Source: DATJZG01 sp035499295
Lineage (GTDB): Bacteria; Myxococcota; Myxococcia; Myxococcales; Anaeromyxobacteraceae
Direction: 5' to 3'
NCBI GenBank assembly: GCA_035499295.1
Contig: DATJZG010000135.1
Coordinates: forward strand, 1-57,340
DNA: 57,340 bases
A program made the position numbers and the translations under genes. Below, in pieces: positions 17,283 to 25,744 of the stretch (position 1 is its first letter; every line of letters begins with the position of its first letter). The notes beneath the pieces were generated by a model. That model was not told the origin of the DNA. It did no database searches and was given only the letters and a program-made list of their open reading frames with translations.

Positions 17283-18932
17283 TTAGGCAGGGAACGTCTG
17301 CGCCAGGCTCCCTGCAATCACGTCCATGTCCTCGATCCCGCCGGCCTGGCCGGCGAGCACCTGGTTCCAGTCCATCGAGCCCAGGAGATCCGCATCGGGC
17401 TTTCCCGCGGCGACCGCCCACCGAGCGCCCTCGAAGGCGACGCGCGCCGCGGCTTCGCGGGCGAAGACGCGCGACATCGCGCCGATCGTCGACGGCGGCA
17501 GCGGGACGACCTTCGTCGGGGCTCTCGCCGCTCGCTCGGCGAAGACGGCCGCGCCCTCTGCGAGAGCGACTAGCTCTCCGAGGCGGAAAAGCACGTGCTG
17601 GTGACGGGTGAGCTTGTCGGCTCTGCAGCGCTCCAGTACGGTGGCGAGCGCGCGCAGCGCCAGCGCTGCGTTGTCGGCGCCGACGTCGGGGCGCTCCACG
17701 TGGAGCTGTTCGGCGCGGCGTGCCCAGTCGAGGTAGTGAGCGCCTCGAGACTTCAGGTGCAGCTGCCATCGGTCTCGCGCGATGGTCCACTCGAGAATCT
17801 CCGACGTCCCCTCGTAGATCGTGGTGATCCGGACGTCGCGTTTGATCTTCTCGACCATGTACTCGCGGGTGTACCCGTAGCCGCCGAGCGCCTGGATCGC
17901 GTCCTCAGCGGCGCGGTTGCCGGCCTCGGTTGCCAGATACTTGGCGATGGCGCCTTCGGTCGCGAGGTCCGGCTTGCCGCTGTCGATGCGCTCGGCAGTG
18001 AACTCGATGAAGGCGCGAGCCGCCTCGAGGCGCACGGCGTTCGGGACAAGGAGCTTGTGGGTGAATCCCTGCTTGCGGATCAGCGGGCTGCCGCCGGCAA
18101 CGCGCTCCTGGGCGTACCGGATGGCGCGCTCCAGGGCGCTCCAGCCGCCGCCGAGCCCGAAGGCCGCGACCATCAAGCGCGTATAGCCGAAGACGGCCTG
18201 AGCCTGGACGAGCCCCTGACCCTCGACCCCGCCGACCAGGTTATCCGCCGGGACGATGGCATCCTCGAGGAAGAGCGCAGTCGTGTTGCTCGCGCGAATG
18301 CCGTGCTTGTCCTCGTGCTTCCCCGCCGTGATACCCGGGTTGCCGCGCTCCACGACGAACCACGAAGCGCCGCCCGGGGCATTGGCCAGGATCAGCCAGA
18401 TGGCGGCCACCCCCCCGTTGCTGATCCACTGCTTTCGGCCATTGAGCGCGTAACACGTGCGACCCTCGTGAGTGACGGGGGTCGCGGTCGTCTTGAGCGA
18501 GGTGAGGTCGCTTCCGGCCTGGGGCTCGGTCGCCCCGTAGGCGACGAGCAGTCCTTCCTCGGCGATCCGCTTCATCCACCTTTGCTTCTGCTCGGGCGTA
18601 CCGCCTACGGTGATGGGATCGGTTCCCAGGAACGTCGCGAGCACCCCGGTCGCGATGCCAAGGTCGATCCGGGCGAGCACCTCGGAGACGCGATAGATGT
18701 CGTGGGCTCCGCCGCCCATCCCTCCGTACTCCTGCGGGATGAACAGGAGGTGTAGTCCAATGTCGCCGTAGAGGTCGTGATGCACCTGCTCCGGAAACTC
18801 GTTGATCCGATCCAGCTCGAGGAGTCGCTCGGGCTTGAGGGCGCGCTCGGCATACTCGCGCAGCGTGGAAACGACCATGTCGAGGGTTTCGGCATCGATG
18901 CTCATCGACAAGCGAGCATCGCCCCGAGCCAC
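17283..18932 (-). CDS. Acyl-CoA dehydrogenase
   Basis: FAD-dependent enzyme that forms, or run in reverse reduces, an alpha-beta double bond in an acyl thioester. The protein is 549 aa, longer than the roughly 380-residue core because of a C-terminal extension. The FAD/substrate motif YGATEPQAGSDL, the ISNGGVA segment and the C-terminal IYEGTSEILEWTIARD with the catalytic Glu near residue 373 are intact. Start is either the GTG at 18932, with AGGAAG about 8 nt upstream, or the ATG at 18905; I prefer the GTG. It is the first gene of the megasynthase operon, with a 79-bp gap to the synthase. Because the synthase lacks an enoyl reductase, this protein could supply that step or introduce unsaturation (inference). 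It could also be ordinary beta-oxidation. Confidence 0.92.
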   Translation of the reverse strand: MARGDARLSMSIDAETLDMVVSTLREYAERALKPERLLELDRINEFPEQVHHDLYGDIGLHLLFIPQEYGGMGGGAHDIYRVSEVLARIDLGIATGVLATFLGTDPITVGGTPEQKQRWMKRIAEEGLLVAYGATEPQAGSDLTSLKTTATPVTHEGRTCYALNGRKQWISNGGVAAIWLILANAPGGASWFVVERGNPGITAGKHEDKHGIRASNTTALFLEDAIVPADNLVGGVEGQGLVQAQAVFGYTRLMVAAFGLGGGWSALERAIRYAQERVAGGSPLIRKQGFTHKLLVPNAVRLEAARAFIEFTAERIDSGKPDLATEGAIAKYLATEAGNRAAEDAIQALGGYGYTREYMVEKIKRDVRITTIYEGTSEILEWTIARDRWQLHLKSRGAHYLDWARRAEQLHVERPDVGADNAALALRALATVLERCRADKLTRHQHVLFRLGELVALAEGAAVFAERAARAPTKVVPLPPSTIGAMSRVFAREAAARVAFEGARWAVAAGKPDADLLGSMDWNQVLAGQAGGIEDMDVIAGSLAQTFPA

Positions 18933-18942
18933 GCGCGACTTC

Positions 18943-18956
18943 CTGACGGCAGTCAG
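18943..18956. promoter_or_regulatory. Short palindrome in the dehydrogenase leader
   Basis: CTGAC-GGCA-GTCAG is a perfect 5-bp-arm inverted repeat overlapping the ribosome-binding region of the acyl-CoA dehydrogenase. Its CGGCAGTCA part is the reverse complement of TGACTGCCG in the distal direct repeat at 19044-19061. A shared regulator site is possible. Confidence 0.3.
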
Positions 18957-18988
18957 TTCTGTCCGATTTCAATTGGGTTGCCTGACGA

Positions 18989-19007
18989 GCCCGATTCGGA
19001 ATCGGGC
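18989..19007. promoter_or_regulatory. Candidate operator palindrome upstream of the megasynthase operon
   Basis: GCCCGATTC-G-GAATCGGGC is a perfect inverted repeat with 9-bp arms and a single central base. It lies about 57 bp upstream of the acyl-CoA dehydrogenase start. The short spacing and perfect symmetry fit a dimeric helix-turn-helix repressor site better than a terminator. No regulator gene is adjacent in the window. Confidence 0.5.
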
Positions 19008-19013
19008 CTACGC

Positions 19014-19061
19014 GTTGACCGCCAAATCAGCGCCTCGGCATATGTTGACTGCCGAATCACC
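19014..19061. promoter_or_regulatory. Two direct repeats, 30-bp period, upstream of the megasynthase operon
   Basis: GTTGACCGCCAAATCAGC (19014-19031) and GTTGACTGCCGAATCACC (19044-19061) match at 15 of 18 positions. They repeat every 30 bp, close to three helical turns. The CCGAATC core is the complement of GATTCGG inside the neighbouring palindrome, so all three sites may bind one regulator. Confidence 0.4.
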
Positions 19062-19729
19062 ATGCCGCGTCCCGCGACGCTGTCGGTCCGGCAAGCGGAA
19101 GCTCCCCAACCTCGGCAAGCCGCACTGGGTGTCAACGTAAACTTGCCACGCGACCTTTGCCGCTCGCGCCGAAATTGCGCCCGGCTGCTCGAGGGGAGCG
19201 CGGTGGGAGCAAGCCGAAGGGCACCGAGATGATCCGAGGGCTCGAGAGCGACGCCCTTGCAGACTCGCGATAGGCCCTTTCAGGGGCGTCGATCGGGATT
19301 CCGATACCCCGTCCCGAGAACCTCGCGGCGCGTACGGCGCAGCGAATGCCTCCTTTCCGGGCGAGTACGGCGTCGAGCGATCACGCCACCTCTGGCGTGC
19401 CGACGGGCACCGACCTCTGGTGCAGTGGCGCAGATCCTAGCCGCCACCTGCCGAAGGGGCGCCGTCGCACCCATCCGAGCAATCCCCGGCTGCTCCCCTC
19501 CAGCCTCAGTGCCGCGCTCCCCGGGCACCGCGGCCACCCAGGCTCGGGCGAGCCAGCTCCCGGGTGCGTTTTCTCGGTTCCGGAAGGACGGCAATCAGAC
19601 TCACGCAATCCCTGAAGGGGTGGCGCCCCGCGGCGTTCCGACGAGAAGCCATCCGGTAGGTGACCGTGGGCGGCGCATCTTCACGGCTGCCTTGGAAAGG
19701 TGGCGCCCGACCCGCTATGGGACGGGCCC
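19062..19729. other. Intergenic region, no gene recognised
   Basis: About 670 bp separates the divergent operator region from the next plus-strand gene. The open frames here are arginine- and proline-rich with no motif I recognise. It presumably holds the promoters of the divergent genes. Confidence 0.4.
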
Positions 19730-20686
19730 ATGAGGGAAATGAAGGCTTGGATCTTCGAGAGATACGGCCCACCGGGGGTCATGACTCTCCGCTCGCGGCC
19801 GAGGCCCGATCCCGGCGGCGGCGAGTTACTCGTCAAAATCATCGCCTCGGCCATCAATCCCAGCGACGTAAAGAACGTCTCCGGCCACTTCCGATCCTCC
19901 TTGCCACGCCTGCCCGGTCGCGACTTCGCCGGGGTGGTGGTATCGGGCGGAACCCGTGAAGGCGAGGAGGTTTGGGGCAGCGGCGCCGGCTTCGGCGTCA
20001 CGCGCGATGGCGCCCACGCACAGTACATCCTGCTGCCGGCGGATGCAGTTTGCCGAAAGCCCTCGAACCTGAGCATGGAGGAGGCTGCGGCCATCGGCGT
20101 TCCGTTCCTCACCGCTTGGTCCGCCCTGGTCGCCACTGGAAACGTCGAGGCCGGGCAGACGGTGTTGGTGACCGGAGCGTCCGGGGCGGTCGGGCGCGCG
20201 GCGACACAGATCGCGCATTGGAAGGGGGCTCGTGTCATCGGCGCGGTTCGTTCCGCCGGGAGCGCGCCAGAAGCCGACATGGTCGCCGAGCTGACCGAGA
20301 GCGATCTGACGGCGCAGGTTCTCGCGCTGACGAATGGGATCGGGGTGGATCTCGTACTGGATGTCGTCGGAGGGGCGCTCTTCGAGCCCTGCCTGAAGTC
20401 ATTGCGTCAGGGAGGGCATCAGGTGGCCATCGTGAGCAATCCGCCCGTGGTCCACTTCAATCTGGTGGACTTCTATCACGGAGCAAAGCGCCTCAGCGGA
20501 GTCGATACGATGGCCTTGGGCCAGAGATCGATCTTCGACGTCATGAACCAACTGAGCGCCGGGTTCGAGGCTGGCGCGCTGCGTGCTCCCGAGATCGGGA
20601 CTTGGCCTTTCGAGATGGCCGTCGAGGCCTACGAGGCGGTGGCGAGGGGAACGCGCAGCCTGAAGCAGGTCCTGCGAGTCGGATGA
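19730..20686 (+). CDS. Zinc-independent MDR-family oxidoreductase (quinone oxidoreductase-like)
   Basis: 318 aa from the ATG at 19730; the ATG at 19739 (MKAWIF) is equally possible. It has the N-terminal GroES-like fold (PGGGELLVKIIASAINPSDVK, PGRDFAGVV) and the NADPH-binding Rossmann motif TGASGAVGRAA near residue 155. The cysteine/histidine ligands of the catalytic and structural zincs are missing, so it belongs with zeta-crystallin-type NADPH:quinone or enone reductases rather than alcohol dehydrogenases. The gene stands alone, divergent from the megasynthase operon. Substrate not predictable. Confidence 0.88.
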   Translation: MREMKAWIFERYGPPGVMTLRSRPRPDPGGGELLVKIIASAINPSDVKNVSGHFRSSLPRLPGRDFAGVVVSGGTREGEEVWGSGAGFGVTRDGAHAQYILLPADAVCRKPSNLSMEEAAAIGVPFLTAWSALVATGNVEAGQTVLVTGASGAVGRAATQIAHWKGARVIGAVRSAGSAPEADMVAELTESDLTAQVLALTNGIGVDLVLDVVGGALFEPCLKSLRQGGHQVAIVSNPPVVHFNLVDFYHGAKRLSGVDTMALGQRSIFDVMNQLSAGFEAGALRAPEIGTWPFEMAVEAYEAVARGTRSLKQVLRVG

Positions 20687-20978
20687 CGGCGCGCTCGAGG
20701 GTTCCTACAGGGCTTCCTCCGCGTAGCGGTAGGTGCGCCCTCCCGCGTGTGCGCGAAGTACCCACCAGGACTGCGGCCCGCCCTGCGCCTTCGAGGCGGC
20801 TCCTGACGGGTATCAAATCGGCTCCCTGGTAGCGTCGATCCCGCGCGACCCCTGGGTTTGCCGTACCCGCGCCCTTCGTCGCAGGGCGATTGGAAAAGCC
20901 CGCGAGATCACCTGAACCCGGTCGGGCACAGGTCCTGCTCCTCGTGAGGGCCTGCACGCCGACTCGGGCAAACGTACT

Positions 20979-21632
20979 GTATCGCTCCGGAGAAGCCTGG
21001 GCCTCTCCGCGGCTCTCGCCCTCACCGCGTGCGGGTACGCCGGCGAGCCGGACATCCGGTACTTCCACCTCGTCGTCGAGTCCCGACTCCCGCAGTTCCA
21101 GGACACCCCCGATTTCCGCGACCGCCTACGCGCCACCATCGACCGCGCCTGGGCGTCCTTCGGAGGCGATCCATCCAGGCTCGAAGCGCACTGGCGGATC
21201 ATCGTCAAAGACGGCCCGGTCTCGTGCGATGGCAGCGAGACCGAGCCTAACGGGGACCCTCTCGACGGGTGCACCGACGCAAACGAGGACACGATTACCG
21301 TGTCGACCTACGAGGCCATTGGCGGGCCCTTGACCGGGTTCGCCGACATCGAACACAGCCAGCTTTCCCACGAGTTGCTGCACTTCTGGTTCCACGAGCA
21401 CGCCTTCCTCCAGATCGGGGGGACAGACGGCGGACATGCCCGGCCGGAGTGGCGCGATTGCGCTCGGTGGACGCAGCTTTGGTCGGAAGCCAACGCCGCC
21501 GCCGGCACTTGCGTGGACTACGGCGGGCAATGGTGGGGGGACGGCACCGGTGGCGGTTCCAACGGTTGTGGCTGGTGCCTGGCGCAGGCATGCGATCCGA
21601 GCCTTCCCAATGACTTCGAGTGCGGCCACTAG
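20979..21632 (+). CDS. Putative lipoprotein with HExxH metalloprotease-like motif, start codon unclear
   Basis: The frame has a convincing lipoprotein signal (RRSLGLSAALALTACG; Cys near residue 18) and then about 200 residues of protein-like sequence. It includes SHELLHFWFHEH (HELLH near residue 131) and GGHARPEWRDC. HExxH is the zinc-binding and catalytic motif of many metallopeptidases; a later His or Glu could be the third ligand. The C-terminal part is Cys/Trp/Gly-rich (CVDYGGQWWGDG, CGWCLAQAC). In frame, no ATG, GTG or TTG exists between the stop at 20913 and the signal peptide. The codon where a start would be expected reads GTA (20979), and CTG codons occur at 20952 and 20997. It therefore uses a rare start or has lost it. 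Family not recognised. Confidence 0.6.
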   Translation, partial: VSLRRSLGLSAALALTACGYAGEPDIRYFHLVVESRLPQFQDTPDFRDRLRATIDRAWASFGGDPSRLEAHWRIIVKDGPVSCDGSETEPNGDPLDGCTDANEDTITVSTYEAIGGPLTGFADIEHSQLSHELLHFWFHEHAFLQIGGTDGGHARPEWRDCARWTQLWSEANAAAGTCVDYGGQWWGDGTGGGSNGCGWCLAQACDPSLPNDFECGH

Positions 21633-21795
21633 CGGGACCCGGGCGCGACCGTGGGTTCGACGGTGACCGGGGGGTGATCGGACCCTCTGGGATGCGCCCA
21701 GGTTGGGCGTGTCGGCCCGGTGGCAGCAGGAAAGCGGGCCGAGCCAGCGAGGGCTGCCAGAGTGGGGCGCCCCGCCGCCCGCCTCCAGGAGCCAT

Positions 21796-22248
21796 ATGTC
21801 GAACGCTCAGCTCGGCCGACTGCTGTCGGCGGCCCTCTGCTTCTCGGTGAGCCTCGTGTCGCTCCTAATGGCAGCGAAGGGGCTGTCGGCGCGAGAGTGG
21901 CTCCCCTTCCACCAGGCGTCGGCTGCAGCCGACCGGGACTCGCTCCCGCCCCGCGTTCAGCGGGTGCTGCTCTTCCTCGTGAGGGCGACCGCGCTTGCCT
22001 TCCTCACCGTCGGTCTCCTGCTGGTCGGCGTGCCGGTATACTTGGTCTGGCATCCCGATCCGGTGGTCAGCCTCGAGGTCATAGGTGTCGGGGTGGTCTA
22101 CTGCGGCGCCCTTGGGATCCTGACGCGTTGGCTGCACCGCGAGACCGGCGCGCGCACGCCATGGCGGGAGTCATTCGGAGCCGCTGGCAGCCTGCTCCTG
22201 GCCGCGGTGCTGACCCTCGCGAGAGGTAGGCGCCATCGGCGGTCTTAA
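21796..22248 (+). CDS. Small integral membrane protein of unknown function
   Basis: 150 aa. ATG at 21796 with CAGGAG about 6 nt upstream; the open frame extends upstream without conserved-looking sequence. Four hydrophobic segments are visible: about 7-25, 57-85 (a long one, possibly with a kink), 90-108 and 125-142. A soluble loop of 30 residues follows the first helix and the basic C-terminus RGRRHRRS probably faces the cytoplasm. No family recognised. Confidence 0.75.
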   Translation: MSNAQLGRLLSAALCFSVSLVSLLMAAKGLSAREWLPFHQASAAADRDSLPPRVQRVLLFLVRATALAFLTVGLLLVGVPVYLVWHPDPVVSLEVIGVGVVYCGALGILTRWLHRETGARTPWRESFGAAGSLLLAAVLTLARGRRHRRS

Positions 22249-22313
22249 GGGCTACGGGCACCGGAGCGGCCGGGTGCGCGACGCGATAGACTGGGAACGC
22301 CCGCGGCGACGCC

Positions 22314-23474
22314 ATGAGAATTCCCTCCAAGCTGCCCCAGGTAGGCACCACCATCTTCTCCACGATGACGCAGCTCGCCAACGATTGCGGCGCCGTCAAC
22401 CTCTCCCAGGGCTTTCCGGACTATCCCTGCGATCCTCCGCTCCTCGACGCCCTCGGGGAGGCGGCTCGCGCCGGACACAACCAGTACGCGCCGATGAGCG
22501 GGGTGCCGGCGCTTCGCCAGGCGATCGCAGCCAAGCTGCGCTCGAGCCCGGGAATCGACGCCGATCCGGATCGCGAGATCACTGTGACCGCCGGCGCAAC
22601 CCAGGCCATCTTCACGGTCGTCGGGTGCACCCTCTCTCCCGGGGAAGAGGCGATCCTCCTCGATCCGTCCTACGACAGCTACGCGCCCGCCATCCTCGCC
22701 CAGGGTGCGCGGCCGGTGCGCATCGCGCTCGCCGCGCCAGGTTTCGCGGTCGACTGGGACGCAGTCGACCGTGCGGTGACGCCGCGGACCCGGCTCGTGG
22801 TCGTGAACAACCCGAACAACCCGTCGACGGCGGTCTTCTCGGGGGAAGATCTCGACGCCCTGGCACGGATTGCCAAGCGACACGATCTCCTGGTACTCGC
22901 GGACGAGGTGTACGAGCACCTGGTCTTCGACGGCCACCGCCATCGAAGTGTGCTCGCCCACCCCGAGCTTCGCGGTCGCAGCTTCGCCATCTTCTCGTTC
23001 GGGAAGACCTTCCACGCTACCGGGTGGAAGATCGGCTACTGCGTTGCTCCGCCGGACCTCACCCTGGAATTCCGGAAGGTGCATCAGTTCCTGGTCTACG
23101 CCGTCAACACGCCAGCGCAGCACGCGCTCGCCCACCACCTCGCCGTCCCCGCCCGGTGGGAAGGGCTGGCCGAGTTCTTCCGGAGCAAGAGAAGGAGGCT
23201 TGCCGAGGGTCTCGCTCGGGCCGGGTTCGGCCTCATCCCCTCTGCCGGCACCTACTTTCAGCTCGCCGACTACTCTCGCATCCGCCCCGACTTGAATGAT
23301 GTCGCCTTCGCACGTTGGCTCACCAGCACCGTAGGGGTCGCGACGATTCCCGTATCCGTATTCTATGCGGTTCCTCCCGATCAGCGGCTGGTGCGCTTCT
23401 GCTTCGCGAAGCGAGACGAGACCCTGGATGAAGCCATCGCTCGCCTGAGTACTTGGAGAGAGAAACACCCCTAA
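22314..23474 (+). CDS. PLP-dependent aminotransferase, class I/II (methionine aminotransferase-like)
   Basis: 386 aa fold-type I aminotransferase. It has the N-terminal NLSQGFPDYPCDP and the GHNQYAPMSG substrate region, then VVNNPNNPSTA with the conserved Asn, LADEVYEHLVFDG with the cofactor-binding Asp and Tyr, and SFGKTFHATGWKIGY with the Schiff-base lysine. The C-terminal region retains the substrate carboxylate-binding arginine (RLVRFCFAK). It most resembles the YbdL/kynurenine-aminotransferase branch, which transfers the amino group of methionine, glutamine or aromatic amino acids to 2-oxo acids. Its stop overlaps by 3 bases the stop of the convergent gene. Confidence 0.93.
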   Translation: MRIPSKLPQVGTTIFSTMTQLANDCGAVNLSQGFPDYPCDPPLLDALGEAARAGHNQYAPMSGVPALRQAIAAKLRSSPGIDADPDREITVTAGATQAIFTVVGCTLSPGEEAILLDPSYDSYAPAILAQGARPVRIALAAPGFAVDWDAVDRAVTPRTRLVVVNNPNNPSTAVFSGEDLDALARIAKRHDLLVLADEVYEHLVFDGHRHRSVLAHPELRGRSFAIFSFGKTFHATGWKIGYCVAPPDLTLEFRKVHQFLVYAVNTPAQHALAHHLAVPARWEGLAEFFRSKRRRLAEGLARAGFGLIPSAGTYFQLADYSRIRPDLNDVAFARWLTSTVGVATIPVSVFYAVPPDQRLVRFCFAKRDETLDEAIARLSTWREKHP

Positions 23475-23872
23475 CGAGGAGCGGCTCCGAGCTCGGTTCC
23501 GTGAGGCGGCGCGGAGGCCCGCCAGTTCCGCGCGAAGCCGCCGGTCAGGACGAACCGCGGAAACGTGACCCACTGCTCGACGAAGAGGCGAATCGCGAAG
23601 TCCGCCGGTCCCCGGAACGCGGCGGGGAGGTTCCGTTCCAGGCGGTGACCGCGCCCCTGCAGCACGAGGGGGAGGACCATCGCGGGAAAGGCGAGGGCGA
23701 GGAGCCAGGCGCCCGCCAAAGGGCTCAAGACCAGGGCGACGGTTCCGGCGAGAAACAGCGGGGCCGTCGTCGCGTGGACGAGCAAATTGCGCCGGTGACT
23801 GTGTGTCTTCGGGTAGCCGCGGAGCTGCCAGGCTAGGAGCCCGCCCTCGCGCGTCGATTCGGTCGGCTCCAT
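23471..23872 (-). CDS. Mpo1-like (DUF962) membrane protein
   Basis: 133 aa from the ATG at 23872; the open frame runs 73 codons further upstream but that part is low-complexity. Two hydrophobic segments lie around 35-60 and 62-75. The histidine-containing motifs HSHRRNLLVH and GRGHRLERNLPAAF resemble the DUF962/Mpo1 family, whose yeast member is an iron-dependent dioxygenase of fatty-acid alpha-oxidation. The conserved histidines would be the iron ligands. Family assignment is from pattern memory; function in this bacterium is unknown. Its stop overlaps that of the aminotransferase gene. Confidence 0.6.
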   Translation of the reverse strand: MEPTESTREGGLLAWQLRGYPKTHSHRRNLLVHATTAPLFLAGTVALVLSPLAGAWLLALAFPAMVLPLVLQGRGHRLERNLPAAFRGPADFAIRLFVEQWVTFPRFVLTGGFARNWRASAPPHGTELGAAPR

Positions 23873-24136
23873 GGGGGAACATCTAACTCGTGCGGGCACC
23901 GCGCGCTCGGTCGGGTCGAGCAGGCCCGCCCGTGGGCCTCGTCCAGGCGCCTCCGCGAATCCCCCACCACCCAGGTCCCCGCTCGGGAATCGGGAGCCGC
24001 CCCACCGCTCGGAAACGAGCTGGAGGGAGCGAGAACGTGCGTCCGGGCGTTTGCCCACCGCGGCGAGTTGGCAGTATGCCTCCCCTGGCACGAGCCCCGG
24101 CGCTCAGGACGCCTGGGGGCTGAGGAGGTTCCGAGC

Positions 24137-24487
24137 GTGGACATCTATCACGGATGGTGCGACCTCAAGGAAGGGGTCAGCGACGTTGACTTCGGCGAAA
24201 AGGTGGCGGCCTACATGTCCCATCTGAAGGACCAGGGCCTGATCGAGGGATGGCGCCTCACGCGCCGGAAGCTCGGTCTCGGCATCCCGGAACTCGGCGA
24301 GTTCCACATCGCGATGGAGGTGAAGGACCTGCGCCAGCTCGAGGCGGCCTTCGAGCGAGTGGGGGGAAGGCGCGAGCCCACCGAAGGCTTCCACTTCGGC
24401 GTGAACTCGCTCGTGCGAAACGCACGCTTTGCCCTGTATCGCGACTTCCCGGACGCGTTCCGGGCTCGGGGAGAGGAGCGCTTCTAG
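24137..24487 (+). CDS. Small conserved protein of unknown function (DUF6614-like)
   Basis: 116 aa. The GTG at 24137 is preferred because TGAGGAGG lies about 9 nt upstream and the protein then begins MDIYHGWCDLKEGVSDVDF. The sequence contains GLIEGWRLTRRKLGLG, GEFHIAMEVKDLRQLEAAF and HFGVNSLVRNARFALYRDFP. It looks like a compact alpha/beta domain of a ferredoxin-like (dimeric alpha-beta barrel) type. I believe it belongs to a conserved family sometimes labelled DUF6614, but cannot check this. No role known to me. Confidence 0.8.
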   Translation: MDIYHGWCDLKEGVSDVDFGEKVAAYMSHLKDQGLIEGWRLTRRKLGLGIPELGEFHIAMEVKDLRQLEAAFERVGGRREPTEGFHFGVNSLVRNARFALYRDFPDAFRARGEERF

Positions 24488-24567
24488 TACTAGGGGACGT
24501 CGAGGGCGGCGCGCCGCTGCGCGGACCCGTTCGCGCCATTAGTGACTTCCGGTGAACGGAGGAGCCG

Positions 24568-24806
24568 ATGCTCGCCGTTTCACTGACAGCCCTGGCCGTG
24601 GTGCTCGGTACCGCTCCTGAGGCGGTGCCGCCGGTGCGAACGACGAAGATCACGATCCTCTCCACCATGTTGGCGGACCGCGGGATCGGCGAGTGGGGTT
24701 TCTCCGCACTCGTCGAGGTCGATGGCAAGCGACTTCTTTTCGACACCGGTGCCCAGCCGGGCCGTCCTCCGAAACGCGCAGGCCCTGGGTTCCCTCTTCG
24801 GCTAGA
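24568..24806 (+). pseudogene. Truncated MBL-fold metallohydrolase
   Basis: An ATG with GGAGGAG upstream opens a frame with a signal-like N-terminus and then ITILSTMLADRGIGEWGFSA and DGKRLLFDTGA, the beginning of an MBL-fold hydrolase. At about 24762 the frame slips: the expected continuation VLRNAQALG is in another frame, which stops at 24804. The HxHxDH metal site and the remaining 200 or so residues are absent. It is a dead 5' fragment. Confidence 0.7.
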
Positions 24807-24972
24807 TGGGCCTCGCGCTCGCGCGGGACCGTCGCCTATTGGTGAAATGACTGCGATTCGACGCGCCCCAATTGGCCTGTCTCTTCCAGAGGTGTCGGCG
24901 GGTAGATCGCCCGCGTGGGCTCGGAGACTGCGTAAGCGTCTTGTTTCGTGACGAGCCAAGAGGTGAAGCGAT

Positions 24973-25434
24973 ATGCGCGAAAGAAGCCGTATCTCCATGA
25001 TCCTGGCGGCCGTGGTGAGCGGAGTCGCAGCTTGCGGCGGGTCGTCGGGAGGCTCGACGAACATGTCGGGCACTCCGGGCTACTACCTCTCCATCTCGAA
25101 CCTGAAATTCTCACCCCTCGACCTGGAGGCCCCACCCGGAGCGACAGTGACGGTGCTCAACTTCGACTCGCCCATGATGCACTCGGTGACGAGCGAAGCG
25201 ACTGCCGGAAGCTTTACGCACTCGACGACAGGGATCTCCTTCGACACTGGGCCCATCTCCGGAGCGAGCGCGAGCTTCACCTTGCCCATGACGGCTCCGG
25301 CCGGCACGGTAATCAACTATTTTTGCACCGTGCACCTGGGGACCATGAATACACCCAACGGAACCATCACCATCAACCCCAACGCGCCTCCATCGCAGCC
25401 GCCCCAAACCTTCCCGCCCGGATACGGGTACTGA
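24973..25434 (+). CDS. Cupredoxin-domain copper-binding lipoprotein
   Basis: 153 aa. A signal peptide ends in a lipobox (VAACG; Cys near residue 21). The cupredoxin fold that follows has the copper ligands of plastocyanin/azurin-type proteins: a His in MMHSVTSE and the C-terminal loop FCTVHLGTM with Cys, His and Met. A proline-rich tail ends the protein. By family it would be a surface or periplasmic one-electron carrier or copper-handling protein. An AGAGGTGAAG ribosome-binding site lies upstream. The CHRD protein gene lies about 310 bp downstream on the same strand. Confidence 0.85.
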   Translation: MRERSRISMILAAVVSGVAACGGSSGGSTNMSGTPGYYLSISNLKFSPLDLEAPPGATVTVLNFDSPMMHSVTSEATAGSFTHSTTGISFDTGPISGASASFTLPMTAPAGTVINYFCTVHLGTMNTPNGTITINPNAPPSQPPQTFPPGYGY

Positions 25435-25744
25435 CGCTGCGGGAGGGAAGAGACCTTTTCGTCCACGTAGCCGCTCGGTGAGGGGATCTCGCGGCGAGAC
25501 CTCCTTCGGAGCCCCGATCGGTAGGCAGGGCGGCGTCCCCGGACGGGGAGGAGAATGGGAGCGAGTCCCTGGCCCGCAAGAGACCCCGCGTGGCTCGACT
25601 CCTGTGGGTGCCGATCTGGCGCAGCAGCGAGGGGTCGCCCTTGCTATCCGAGGGCCGCAATCGATGGCGCCCGCCAGAAGCCGTGCGCTTCGTGTACCAG
25701 ACGCATCGTGAATTGCAAATAACCCCGAGAAAAGGAGTCTCGCC
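25435..25744. other. Intergenic region, no gene recognised
   Basis: About 310 bp between two genes for small exported proteins. I see no coding signature; the last bases hold AAAAGGAGT, the strong ribosome-binding site of the next gene. Confidence 0.4.

Noticed and set aside
20706..20810. Minus-strand fragment reading GPQSWWVLRAHAGGRTYRYA then EEAL-stop
   Set aside because: It looks protein-like but is only about 33 codons between stops with no start and no family; too short to call a pseudogene.
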